Assembly (NCBI GenBank): GCA_041686915.1
Contig: JAWLDB010000011.1
Span: 1-33,900, forward strand
Source: JAWLDB01 sp041686915
GTDB taxonomy: Bacteria > Bacillota > UBA994 > UBA5500
Direction: 5' to 3'
Length of the DNA: 33,900 bases
Positions 15,594 through 23,717 of this stretch are shown piece after piece. Position 1 is the stretch's first letter, and each line of letters starts with the position of its first letter. The notes under the pieces were generated by a model that saw only the letters and a list, made by a program, of their open reading frames with translations, was not told the DNA's origin and made no database searches. The translations under genes and the position numbers were made by a program.

Positions 15594-18254
15594 TTATACT
15601 CGTTGCGCCTTGCTTAGGCGCATCCCATTCAGTATAACAATTAATGCTGCTCCTGTGTCAGCAAATACTCCCATCCAGAGCTCAGCCAGCCCAGCGATGG
15701 TTAAACCTAGCACGACGAACTTGATCGCCAGGCTTAGCACGATGTTTTGTTTGATAATGCTGACGGTGCGACGGCTAAGCTGCATGACAAAGGGCAGTTT
15801 GCGCAAGTCGTCTGACATCAGGGCGATGTCTGCCGTTTCGATGGCGGTGTCAGTTCCAGCTACCCCTAAGGCTATTCCCACGGTGGACGCCGCTAAAGCG
15901 GGAGCATCATTGACGCCATCTCCAACCATTGCCACCTGCTGATGCTGGGCCAGTAGCTCGTTGATTGCCGCGACCTTGCCCTCAGGCAACAGCTCTGATT
16001 TGGCCACATCAATTAAGAGCGAACGCGCAATCGAGTCTGCAGTGCGGCGATTATCACCAGTCAACATGGCCACTGCTTCAATGCCGCTTTGCCTGAGTCC
16101 TGCAATCGCCTCGGCCACCTCCGGCCTAAGCACATCTGCCAGAGCCAAAAGCCCACGCACCTGCTTGTCATCCGCTATGAAGACAACTGTCTTACCTTCG
16201 GATTGCAGACGCTCTGCCTCAGATTTTGACTCCTGAGAAAGCTGAAGGCCTTTCTCCAGAAGCAGACGCTCGCTACCAATCCAGTATCTAACTCCGCCTA
16301 TGATACCGGTTGCCCCCAGGCCAGTGAGTGCCTGAAACTCCCTTACTGCTGGCAGTTCCAGTTGCTCAACCTTTGCTGCCTTGACAATAGCCTGCCCCAG
16401 GGGATGCTCTGAGCGAGCTTCCAGGCCGGCTGCCAATTGCACCAATGTAGTCTCTGTACCAACGAACGGCTTTACATCCTTCAATACGACGGTGCCAGCG
16501 GTTAAGGTACCTGTCTTGTCGAATGCAATCGTGCGGATGCGCCCCATGGCCTCTAGATAAGCGCCGCCTTTAATCAGTACGCCTTGTCGTGATGCATTGC
16601 CAATAGCCGAAACTATTGACACCGGAGTAGAAATGACCAAGGCGCAGGGACAAGAAACAACCAGCAGAATTAGAGCACGTTTGAACCACGGTAGAAACGG
16701 TAGCCCGAACAACATTGGCAGTACCGCAATTAGGATGGCAGCAACAGTAACGACCGGGGTGTAAATTGCTGCAAAGCGTTCCACCACCTGTTGAGCCGGC
16801 GCACGTTTGCCTTGTGCTTCTTCCACCAGATGCATGATCCGATTGAGGGTGTTATCCTCGACCAGGCGGTCCACCCGCACTTCCAGGCTACCGTTGCCGT
16901 TGATTGTACCTGCAAAGATACGGTCGCCTTCTATTTTGTCGACGGGTATGGACTCGCCGGTGATGGGAGCCTGATTTACAGCGGAATGCCCAGCCAGGAT
17001 GATACCGTCCATCGCGATGCGCTCTCCCGGCCTGATGATCATCTGATCGCCAAGCAATATCTCCTCAGTCGGAAGCAACATCTCCATGCCATTCCGTTTC
17101 ACCAAGGCTGTCTTAGGGGCAAGCTCCATCAGAGCACGGATGGAGTTTCTCGTCTTGTCCATGGTGTAGGACTGCAAGGTATTACCTAGCGAAAACAGGA
17201 ACACCACCATGGCACCCTCGTGCCACTCACCGATGGCGACGGCACCAGCAGCTGCAATCGTCATCAGGAAATTCATGTCGAGTGTGCGGTTGAGCAGCGC
17301 ATAAAAGCCACTGCGCGCTACATAGTAACCACCGGACAGCATCGCGGCGCCAAAAAGGGCTTCTGGCAAAAACTCAATGTGCAGAAATAGCTCCGCAAGC
17401 CATCCGAGCGCGACAAAAAGACCCGAGAGACCTGTCAATAAGCTGCGACGATTACGCTGCCAGTAATGGCGAATGCCGCCACCTTGCTGCTCCTGCCCTG
17501 CTGCCGAGTTGTTCTTGGTGCATTCAGCCTGATATCCTGCTCGCTCGATGGCAGTAATAAGGGCAGGGGCAGCACTTGCCGGCTCAAAGACCAGAGTACC
17601 AGTTGCATACACCAACTCGACACTGGTTAAGCCCGGGAGATTTTGCAGCTGCTTCTCCAATTTTGCAGCACAATCGGGGCAATCAAGGCCTGTGATACGC
17701 ATTTTGTTAGCGTGGGTCTTACCACCACCAATCTGCTCGCCTTCATAGCCCATCTTGCGAACATGGCTAAGTATGCTGTCTACTTTCACCGTATCATCGA
17801 CAAATACCTCAAGCCTTGAAGTCGCATAAGCTAGCTCTGCACTAATCACACCAGGTTGTCTACGGATGACTTGCGCCAACTTGGCCGCGCAGTCCGGGCA
17901 ATCCAAACCCGTAATGCGGAAGAGGAGTGATTTGGCGCCTGGGGGCGCCGTATGCAGCTCATTGGCATGTGGCTGATGCTTATGTTCGTGTGTATGGTCA
18001 TGACCGCAATCACAGGAGTCGCTATTGCCATGGCCCTCTGCGTGAACATGGCTGTGTGCGTGGTCGTGACTCCCACAATTGCATTCGTCACCGTGGTCTT
18101 TATGTTCTTCTACGTGGTGATGGTCGGTGCCACAACCACATTCCTCGCCATGACTATGGCCATGCTTATCTGTATGACTATGTTTGTGTTCATGCCCAGC
18201 GCATCCGCACTCTGCGTCGTGAGCGTGAACATGCTTATGTTTTTGCTCTCCCAT
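15594..18254 (-). CDS. cadA: Zn2+/Cd2+/Pb2+-exporting P1B-type ATPase with a His/Cys-rich N-terminus
   Basis: An 886-residue metal pump of the cytoplasmic membrane. The first 96 residues hold about 28 His and four C-x-C pairs (16/18, 39/41, 58/60, 81/83). Two heavy-metal-associated domains follow, each with GLDCPDCAAKL (about 117 and 191). The catalytic core has the membrane motif SCPCALVIS (about 535), DKTGTLT with the phosphorylated Asp (about 579) and GDGVNDAPAL (about 780). Lys in NIVLSLAIKF and Asp in FADTGAALIV near the C-terminus mark the Zn/Cd/Pb class (P1B-2) and not copper pumps. The ATG (18252-18254) overlaps the arsR stop as TGATG, with GGAGG 9 bases upstream; an in-frame GTG just before is possible. 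It is controlled with the upstream ArsR-type repressor. zntA would be an equal name. Confidence 0.93.
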   Translation of the reverse strand: MGEQKHKHVHAHDAECGCAGHEHKHSHTDKHGHSHGEECGCGTDHHHVEEHKDHGDECNCGSHDHAHSHVHAEGHGNSDSCDCGHDHTHEHKHQPHANELHTAPPGAKSLLFRITGLDCPDCAAKLAQVIRRQPGVISAELAYATSRLEVFVDDTVKVDSILSHVRKMGYEGEQIGGGKTHANKMRITGLDCPDCAAKLEKQLQNLPGLTSVELVYATGTLVFEPASAAPALITAIERAGYQAECTKNNSAAGQEQQGGGIRHYWQRNRRSLLTGLSGLFVALGWLAELFLHIEFLPEALFGAAMLSGGYYVARSGFYALLNRTLDMNFLMTIAAAGAVAIGEWHEGAMVVFLFSLGNTLQSYTMDKTRNSIRALMELAPKTALVKRNGMEMLLPTEEILLGDQMIIRPGERIAMDGIILAGHSAVNQAPITGESIPVDKIEGDRIFAGTINGNGSLEVRVDRLVEDNTLNRIMHLVEEAQGKRAPAQQVVERFAAIYTPVVTVAAILIAVLPMLFGLPFLPWFKRALILLVVSCPCALVISTPVSIVSAIGNASRQGVLIKGGAYLEAMGRIRTIAFDKTGTLTAGTVVLKDVKPFVGTETTLVQLAAGLEARSEHPLGQAIVKAAKVEQLELPAVREFQALTGLGATGIIGGVRYWIGSERLLLEKGLQLSQESKSEAERLQSEGKTVVFIADDKQVRGLLALADVLRPEVAEAIAGLRQSGIEAVAMLTGDNRRTADSIARSLLIDVAKSELLPEGKVAAINELLAQHQQVAMVGDGVNDAPALAASTVGIALGVAGTDTAIETADIALMSDDLRKLPFVMQLSRRTVSIIKQNIVLSLAIKFVVLGLTIAGLAELWMGVFADTGAALIVILNGMRLSKAQRV

Positions 18255-18628
18255 CACTTGTTGCCTCCTATATGCCTGATATGCTCTAGCGCCTGCGAAA
18301 GCAGTTGCACAACATGGTCATCGTCCAGCGAGTAGAAGATGACCTTGCCTTCCCTGCGACCCTTGACGATGCTCATTCCCCGTAGCAACCGCAGTTGATG
18401 CGACACAGCCGACTGGGTCATGTCGAGCACAGCAGCCAGGTCGCAGACGCAAAGCTCGCCGACTGAAAGTGCGTGAATGAGACGTACGCGAGTTGGGTCT
18501 CCCAACACCTTAAACGTCTCTGCGAGGCCGGCGGCATCCTGCTCCGGCACCAGCTCCTGCTTGGCCCGCTCCACGGCATCGCTGTGTAGTACGTGTTGTT
18601 CGCACAGTTCTCCGATTTCTGGTCTCAC
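18254..18628 (-). CDS. ArsR/SmtB-family metal-sensing repressor (CadC/ZiaR-like)
   Basis: A 124-residue winged-helix repressor. The DNA-reading part is DMTQSAVSHQLRLLRGMSIVKGRREGKVIFYSL, split here as helix (SAVSHQLRLL) and wing (RREGKVIFY). ELCVCDLAAVLD (about 57-68) carries the C-x-C of the alpha-3 thiolate metal site, helped by Cys9 near the N-terminus. The C-terminal helix has D-x-H-x10-H-x2-H (DDHVVQ...EHIRH), the alpha-5 zinc site. Having both sites resembles ZiaR and CadC. Metal binding should release the repressor from the operator at 18651-18672 and free the ATPase gene, whose start overlaps this stop. The start is GTG with GGAGG 10 bases upstream. Confidence 0.92.
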   Translation of the reverse strand: MRPEIGELCEQHVLHSDAVERAKQELVPEQDAAGLAETFKVLGDPTRVRLIHALSVGELCVCDLAAVLDMTQSAVSHQLRLLRGMSIVKGRREGKVIFYSLDDDHVVQLLSQALEHIRHIGGNK

Positions 18629-18650
18629 TATTGCCCACCCTCCGTAACGT

Positions 18651-18672
18651 CATATGAATACCTACTCATATG
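18651..18672 (-). promoter_or_regulatory. Operator for the ArsR/SmtB-type repressor
   Basis: The inverted repeat CATATGA (18651-18657) and TCATATG (18666-18672) has an 8-base spacer. ArsR/SmtB repressors bind imperfect 12-2-12 palindromes with ATGA/TCAT cores. It lies between the -10 and the ribosome-binding site of the repressor gene. Confidence 0.65.
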
Positions 18673-18683
18673 TTCATGCAACC

Positions 18684-18712
18684 AGTATATGCTAGCTATA
18701 TAAAATGTGCAA
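18684..18712 (-). promoter_or_regulatory. Sigma-A promoter of the repressor-ATPase operon
   Basis: On the minus strand TTGCAC (18707-18712) and TATACT (18684-18689) are separated by 17 bases. The operator lies directly downstream, consistent with repression by a road-block or occlusion. Confidence 0.7.
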
Positions 18713-18755
18713 CGGGGTAGCATAAATTTCTTGAGTAAGCGATAAACTAATAAAT

Positions 18756-18783
18756 TGGGACAGGGGGACGGTACTTTGTCCCA
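18756..18783. repeat. Second palindromic repeat family, copy A
   Basis: TGGGACA and TGTCCCA close an element with an inner GGGGGACGGTACTT stretch. In reverse complement it begins TGGGACAAAGTACC, close to the start of the hairpin at 20693-20716. The 269-base gap between arsR and queH holds only this, the operon promoter and a weak hairpin. Confidence 0.5.
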
Positions 18784-18844
18784 TTTCCTTTTTTGGGTTT
18801 AGCCCGCGTGCCAGCACACCCTACTTCCGTTTTCAGGCATGCAA

Positions 18845-18876
18845 AGGGCTGGATACCGAGTTTGGCATCCAGCCCT
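18845..18876. terminator. Hairpin after queH, possible terminator
   Basis: AGGGCTGGAT and ATCCAGCCCT are perfectly complementary around a 12-base loop, 22 bases past the queH stop. The minus-strand T tract after it is short (TTTGC), so termination strength is uncertain. Confidence 0.5.
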
Positions 18877-18897
18877 GTCTAAAAATCAATATAGCTT

Positions 18898-19452
18898 TTA
18901 TCGCTTTGACTTCTCTCTGCGTTCCTGCTGTTGATAACGCTCAACCTCGCTGTAAATGCAGCCGCAATACTGCTGTCGGTACAGCCCTTGCTCCTTGGAG
19001 AGAGTGACGCTCTGCTTGAAGCCTGTCCGGAAATCCATGTAGAGGAAGGGGATATCGTATTTGGCCGCAACGGCCTCCCCTACCTGTTTGATGGCCTCAT
19101 GCTGCTGGAACGGGCTGATCAGCAAGGTAGTACTAAAAGCGTCAAACTTACCTCGCTTGGCGATACGTGCCGCCTGTTCAAGCCGCATTTGGTAACACAG
19201 CCTGCAACGCACATGCTCGCGATAGGCAGCCTGCCTTAACCACTCCTGAAAATCGTACTCCCCTTCCGTCAGTGTTGGCAGTTCGACAGCCTCCGCGAAG
19301 CTGCGGAAAGACTCCAGCCGACGCTGGTATTCCTGGTATGGATGAATGTTCGGGTTATAGAAATAACCGTATACGTCATGGCCTGCTTCGCGCAGCGCCT
19401 CTACACTGTACGTAGCGCAAGGCCCACAGCAAGCGTGTAGCAAAACCTTCAT
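18898..19452 (-). CDS. queH: Epoxyqueuosine reductase QueH
   Basis: A 184-residue QueH (former DUF208), which reduces epoxyqueuosine in tRNA to queuosine, the last step of the pathway, without the cobalamin enzyme QueG. Cysteine motifs expected to hold the iron-sulfur cluster and metal are HACCGPCA (about 7-14), RCRLCYQMR (about 83) and QYCGCIYSE (about 162). YFYNPNIHPYQEYQRR and DAFSTTLLISPFQQH are also typical. Its ATG overlaps the stop of the hemZ-like gene as TGATG, so translation is probably coupled. The upstream steps queA and tgt are in the operon at 9625-11824. An in-frame TTG just before the ATG is a less likely start. Confidence 0.93.
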   Translation of the reverse strand: MKVLLHACCGPCATYSVEALREAGHDVYGYFYNPNIHPYQEYQRRLESFRSFAEAVELPTLTEGEYDFQEWLRQAAYREHVRCRLCYQMRLEQAARIAKRGKFDAFSTTLLISPFQQHEAIKQVGEAVAAKYDIPFLYMDFRTGFKQSVTLSKEQGLYRQQYCGCIYSEVERYQQQERREKSKR

Positions 19453-20633
19453 CAAACTCTGCCCCTTTCCGTAAGCAGTTCTGTCTTCTGACTAATCAAC
19501 TCGTCAACTCTATCGATATAGACCAAAACGCCTTTGGGATTCGCCAGGTTGGTCAAGGTAAGATCTGCATTAACCAGCTTACTGGTGGCACCGCCACCGA
19601 GGCCGATGATATCGTGCCTTTCCTGTATCATGATTATATTGTAGCGGCAAGCCTGCCCAGGTCTCGTCCAACCCACGTTCTCTTGTGCACCAAGGATGTC
19701 TCTTTGCCTGTACAGATAGTAGGGCATGTAACCGGCTTGTTTCAGTTGGTCATAGGATTGCCTGGTCATTTCCATAGCCACTATGTCCTCTGGGAGCAGC
19801 TGGGACATAGCGTCCTCTTCCTCAACAAAGCGTGATGCCCGTTTGCGGGAGAACATGTGCAGTGTGATATTCTCGGGAGCCAGGCCTGTCACCCACTCCA
19901 CGCTTTCCGCAACTTGGTAGGCGTCTTCGCCCGGCAAACCAAGGATCAAATCCATGTTCACAGCTGGAATATTGTATTGCTGTACTCTTGCCAGCGCTGC
20001 CTCAATCGCCGCGGACCTGTGCTGCCGGCCAATCAGTTCCAAGGTCTTATCATGTTTCGTTTGTGGGTTGATGCTGATGCGCTGCACCCCGTGTATCTCC
20101 ATCGCTGCCAGGTGCTCGTCAGTGATAGTCTCAGGCCTTCCAGCTTCAACGGTGAACTCCTGCCAGCCTTCCGGTAACGACTGGCGCAGCGATCCCAAAA
20201 CCATATCTAATTCACCGGCTGCCAACGCAGTCGGAGTACCCCCACCAACGTAGACACTGTCTACCAGGCGGCCAGCCGAGCGAAGCGCCTTACCTACCTG
20301 CTCAATCTCCCGCAAGAGGGCTGTTACGAACTCACCCCGGTGTCGCCCGAGCTCAGCCAATGAATGTGCTGGAAATGAGCAGTAAAGACAGCGTGTAGGG
20401 CAAAAGGGAATGCCAACGTAGATGCTAACAGCGTCTGGTCGTACTGAATCAAGGATCGGTCGCTCAACCTCGGCTACAGCCCGCATCAGCTGTGCTTTCT
20501 CTACACTGATGCCGTAGTCTGCCCTAAACTGCTGTTCAGCCTCTTTGTAGCCTAATCCCTGGTCCAATAGCCGATGAAACAGCTTACCTGGACGAACCCC
20601 CCGCAGCCTTCCCTATGGTCCTGCGCCTGTCAT
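19452..20633 (-). pseudogene. hemZ: HemZ-like radical SAM protein with an in-frame TAG and missing N-terminal domain
   Basis: The open part (to about 20567, 371 codons) is a radical SAM enzyme: GIPFCPTRCLYCSFPAHS gives the C-x3-C-x2-C cluster motif, and YVGGGTPTAL, FTVEAGRPETI, RISINPQT and DLILGLPGE follow. With these it fits HemZ, the CPDH/HemN-like family. Going upstream in frame, the codons read GRLRGVRPGKLFHRL, then TAG (20613-20615), then MTGAGP from an ATG at 20631-20633 with GGAGG 7 bases before it. HemZ proteins have PWG at this place, so TAG stands where TGG (Trp) is expected. HemZ is usually near 500 residues; about 100 N-terminal residues are also absent. It may be inactive, restart at TTG 20567 (no good ribosome-binding site), or be a sequencing error. 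It is coupled to queH. Confidence 0.75.
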
Positions 20634-20677
20634 ATGCTCACCTCCAAACTTAGTCTGCAACTAGATTAACATAATTA

Positions 20678-20717
20678 GCGAAACGACAAAAGTGGGACAA
20701 GGTACCCCTTGTCCCAC
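20678..20717 (-). terminator. Terminator of the symporter gene, related to the second palindromic repeat
   Basis: GTGGGACAAGG and CCTTGTCCCAC pair perfectly around TACC. On the minus strand TTTTGTCGTTT follows. The sequence resembles the repeat at 18756-18783 in reverse complement. Confidence 0.85.
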
Positions 20718-20731
20718 CCCGCTTCTGTCGC

Positions 20732-21928
20732 TTAGTCGTGTGCCGGTTCAGGTGCTTCGTTGCGGCGCCCAGTGCCTTTGGCCAGCTTGTTGATGATGAT
20801 GGCCATAGCGCCGTCACCAGTGACGTTAGTGGCGGTGCCGAAGCTGTCCTGCGCAAAGTGCAGGGCAATCATTAAAGAGCTTTCAGGTGTACCGAAACCC
20901 AGCATACCCTGAAGTAAGCCCAAAGCAGCGATAACGCCACCACCCGGAATTCCAGGCGCAGCAACCATGGTTACACCCAACAGGAAGATGAACGGCAACA
21001 TCAGTCCAACCGTCGGGGCACGCCCGGTAAGCAGTAGTACTGCCATCGAGGCAACTGTGAGGGTAATCGTGTCCCCCGCCAGGTGGATAGTTGCATCAAG
21101 TGGGATGACGAAGTCGACCACATCTTCCGAAACACCGTTCTTACGCGCGCTTTGCAGAGTGACAGGAATTGTGGCAGCTGATGATTGCGTGCCGAGTGCC
21201 GTAAAGTAGGCCGGAAGCATGTTGCGGATAGCCTGGATCGGCTTGGTCCCGGTATAGAAGTAGGCCACCAGGTACTGCACCAAGATGTAGGCTATCTGTA
21301 ATGAGAAAATCAGTGCGTACAGCTTACCGAAGGTAAGCAGTATCTGAAAGATCTGCCCTGCCGAGGTCAGGTTAGCAAAGATGCCTGCGATATGCCAAGG
21401 CAAAAGCGGAATGATGATGGTCCTGATTACAGCAATGATGATGTCCTGAAAGTCCTTGAGCACGCCATACAATCGCTTCTCACGCAAGTAAGCCATACCT
21501 AGACCTAGCATGAAGGCGGTAATCAGGGCAGACATCACATCCATCAGCGGTGGTATGCCGATGCTAAAGTACGGCGCCTGCTGACCTGCACCAGGATTCA
21601 GAACGTCTCCGCCAATGCCCAAGCCAGGCAGGATGATAGAAGCGATACCAAAGCTGGCTGTACCTGCGATAATGGTAGAGATGTAGGCTAAAGCAGCCGT
21701 CGCTACCAACAGCTTGGTAGCTCCTTTTCCCAGTTCGGCTATGCCTGGAGTAACGAACCCAAGAATAATCAGGGGAACGATATACTTCAGAAAATTACCG
21801 AAGATGTCGTTCAACGTGGCCAACAGCCGTACGATGACAAAGTTACCGGTACTACGGGAAATGAGTCCTATAAGAATGCCGGCGACTATAGCTATGGCCA
21901 ATCGGGGCAATAATCCAATTTTGCGCAT
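20732..21928 (-). CDS. Dicarboxylate/amino acid:cation symporter (DAACS family)
   Basis: A 398-residue transporter of the glutamate/aspartate/C4-dicarboxylate family with about eight membrane helices. Family signatures are the serine-rich hairpin GTQSSAATIP (about 249), PLDATIHLAGD (about 276), PGIPGGG in hairpin 2 (about 325) and DSFGTATNVTGDG in the last helix (about 366). In well-known members the helix-7 motif reads NMDGT and the last helix has an Arg that sets acidic substrate choice; here these read HLAGD and SFGTATNVTGD. Substrate preference may therefore differ from glutamate, for example a neutral amino acid, but this is inference. AAAGGAGG precedes the ATG. It has its own terminator and stands alone. 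Confidence 0.88.
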   Translation of the reverse strand: MRKIGLLPRLAIAIVAGILIGLISRSTGNFVIVRLLATLNDIFGNFLKYIVPLIILGFVTPGIAELGKGATKLLVATAALAYISTIIAGTASFGIASIILPGLGIGGDVLNPGAGQQAPYFSIGIPPLMDVMSALITAFMLGLGMAYLREKRLYGVLKDFQDIIIAVIRTIIIPLLPWHIAGIFANLTSAGQIFQILLTFGKLYALIFSLQIAYILVQYLVAYFYTGTKPIQAIRNMLPAYFTALGTQSSAATIPVTLQSARKNGVSEDVVDFVIPLDATIHLAGDTITLTVASMAVLLLTGRAPTVGLMLPFIFLLGVTMVAAPGIPGGGVIAALGLLQGMLGFGTPESSLMIALHFAQDSFGTATNVTGDGAMAIIINKLAKGTGRRNEAPEPAHD

Positions 21929-21984
21929 TTGTTATCCCTCCTTTGCAGTGTTACCGTCCTATTCTTCCCCGCTTGGCAAGTTTG

Positions 21985-22027
21985 ATTAATAAACGAGGCC
22001 CGGCAACCGCATTCAGCGGTTCCGGGC
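21985..22027 (-). terminator. Terminator after ruvB
   Basis: GCCCGG-C-AACCGC pairs with GCGGTT-CCGGGC (one bulged C). On the minus strand it is followed by CTCGTTTATTAAT. It lies 10 bases past the ruvB stop. Confidence 0.8.
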
Positions 22028-22036
22028 TTGCAGTTC

Positions 22037-23080
22037 TTAAAGCAGTTTTAGTTGTTCCTTATTGGTCGGTTCTTTGCTACCACGAGGGTAAATCCCTAAG
22101 TGCTCGCAAGCTAGTCTGGTAGTCATGCGGCCCCGCGGGGTGCGCTGCATGAAACCAATTTGCAGCAAATACGGCTCCAGCACGTCCTCAATTGTTTCGG
22201 ATGCCTCACTAATTGTTGCGGCCATCGTATCGAGACCTACCGGCCCTCCATCATAGCGCTCAATGATAGCAGACAGCAGGTTGCGGTCTGTAGCGTCCAG
22301 GCCATACTCGTCAATCTCCAGCATTTGCAGGGCATCGCGCGCCACCTGTAGCGTGATCGATCCGTCGCCTTTAACCTCGGCGTAATCGCGCACTCTCCGC
22401 AATAAGCGGTTGACCACCCGCGGGGTACCACGGGCCCGACGGGCGATTTCGTAGGCCCCTTCCTGCTCCAAGGTTATCCCCAGGATACGCGCCGATCGGT
22501 AGGCGATCGTCTGTAGATCCTCGTCACTGTAGAACTCCAGGCGGCTGATCACGCCAAAGCGGTCGCGCAGCGGAGAAGACAGTGACCCGGCGCGAGTGGT
22601 TGCCCCAATCAGCGTAAAACGCGGTAGGTCCAGCCGGATGGAACGGGCACTAGGCCCTTTGCCAATAATGATGTCTAAAGCATAGTCTTCCATCGCCGGG
22701 TAAAGCACTTCTTCAACACTCCGGTTCAGCCGATGAATTTCATCGATAAACAGACAGTCATGCGGGCCGAGGTTAGTCAACAGCGCTGCTAGGTCACCCG
22801 GGCGCTCAATGGCTGGCCCTGAAGTGATGCGCAGGTTCACACCTAACTCGTTCGCAATGATGTGCGACAATGTTGTCTTTCCCAACCCAGGCGGGCCGTA
22901 CAGCAATACATGATCCAACGCCTCATTGCGCTGCTTGGCGGCCTGAATGAAGATTGCCAGGGTCTCTTTAACTTTATCCTGGCCAATGTATTCGTTAAGA
23001 TAACGCGGTCGCAGGCTATTCTCCATATCGAAGTCTTCAGACTGAACCTGTCCCGCGACAATCCGATCGTCATCGTACAA
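22037..23080 (-). CDS. ruvB: Holliday junction branch migration helicase subunit RuvB
   Basis: A 347-residue AAA+ motor that drives Holliday junction branch migration with RuvA. Visible are LRPRYLNEYIGQDKVKETL, Walker A GPPGLGKTT (about 61), Walker B LFIDEIHRL (about 109), sensor 1 LIGATTRAG, the arginine-finger region RFGVISRLEFY and sensor 2 ARRARGTPRVVNRLLRRVRD, and the winged-helix end VEPYLLQIGFMQRTPRGR-like segment. Length is normal. The start appears to be TTG (23078-23080), 8 bases after AGGAGG; no ATG fits better, since the next Met lies in DFDMENSLRPRYL. It is the third gene of ruvC-ruvA-ruvB. No LexA box was seen upstream of the operon. Confidence 0.97.
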   Translation of the reverse strand: MYDDDRIVAGQVQSEDFDMENSLRPRYLNEYIGQDKVKETLAIFIQAAKQRNEALDHVLLYGPPGLGKTTLSHIIANELGVNLRITSGPAIERPGDLAALLTNLGPHDCLFIDEIHRLNRSVEEVLYPAMEDYALDIIIGKGPSARSIRLDLPRFTLIGATTRAGSLSSPLRDRFGVISRLEFYSDEDLQTIAYRSARILGITLEQEGAYEIARRARGTPRVVNRLLRRVRDYAEVKGDGSITLQVARDALQMLEIDEYGLDATDRNLLSAIIERYDGGPVGLDTMAATISEASETIEDVLEPYLLQIGFMQRTPRGRMTTRLACEHLGIYPRGSKEPTNKEQLKLL

Positions 23081-23096
23081 CTGCTATACCTCCTAG

Positions 23097-23717
23097 CTAT
23101 CTGGTACTCGACGCCAAGAACTTCAGGGTTTCACGCAGCAGGTCGTCCACACGGCTAGCCTTCTCAGGCGCCTTTTGCAGGGCAAACCGAATAGCGCCCT
23201 GAGCCTCTTCACTGCGGTAACCAAGCGAGATCAACGCGGCCAGCGTCTGGGTTTGCACACTGTCATCGCTACCCGGAACAAAGTCAACCACAACCCCATC
23301 AGAAACATCAGGACTCAATGACTTGATCTTCTCCTTCAGTTCCAGAACCAAACGTTGGGCTGTTTTCTTGCCGACACCCGGGATCTTGGTCAAAACGGTG
23401 ATATCGTCCGATAGTATTGCCTGATAGATCACGCTGGTTGTAGCTGCATTCACGATGCCAAGCGCTAGCTTTGGCCCTATGCCTGACACCGTCAGCAGCA
23501 GCTCAAACAGTGATAAGGTTTCCGGTTCGCCAAAACCGTATATCGAGAGGTCATCCTCTCGCACGTTGAGATATGTATAGACAGTAGTTTCCTGCTCCAG
23601 AGGCAACTCAGACATCACCCTCTGAGACGTAAAGACCTTGTAGCCCACGCCGCCAACGTCAATCACTATGTAATGCGGTGTCTTGTTTGCTACTTTTCCT
23701 CTAAGATAAGCATACAT
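23097..23717 (-). CDS. ruvA: Holliday junction DNA-binding subunit RuvA
   Basis: A 206-residue RuvA. The N-terminal OB fold is MYAYLRGKVANKTPHYIVIDVGGVGYKVF. Two helix-hairpin-helix units follow: LLTVSGIGPKLALGIVN (about 72-88) and LTKIPGVGKKTAQRLVLELKEK (about 107-128). The C-terminal domain that contacts RuvB reads AALISLGYRSEEAQGAI (about 157-173). The acidic pin region is present as REDDLSIYGF. RuvA tetramers hold the junction and load RuvB rings. Its ATG follows the ruvC stop (TAG) directly, so translation is coupled. Confidence 0.97.
   Translation of the reverse strand: MYAYLRGKVANKTPHYIVIDVGGVGYKVFTSQRVMSELPLEQETTVYTYLNVREDDLSIYGFGEPETLSLFELLLTVSGIGPKLALGIVNAATTSVIYQAILSDDITVLTKIPGVGKKTAQRLVLELKEKIKSLSPDVSDGVVVDFVPGSDDSVQTQTLAALISLGYRSEEAQGAIRFALQKAPEKASRVDDLLRETLKFLASSTR

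Noticed and set aside
17952..18335. A 127-codon plus-strand frame coding a very hydrophobic, Met- and Val-rich product.
   Set aside because: It is antisense to the His/Cys-rich start of the ATPase and the end of arsR. His codons (CAT/CAC) read backwards as Met and Val (ATG/GTG), which fully explains the apparent membrane protein.
20613..20615. TAG in hemZ as a pyrrolysine codon or a sign of stop-codon reassignment.
   Set aside because: TAG ends other genes here (queA, ruvC, ruvA and the RAYT), no hairpin for recoding was seen, and the expected residue is Trp, one base away.
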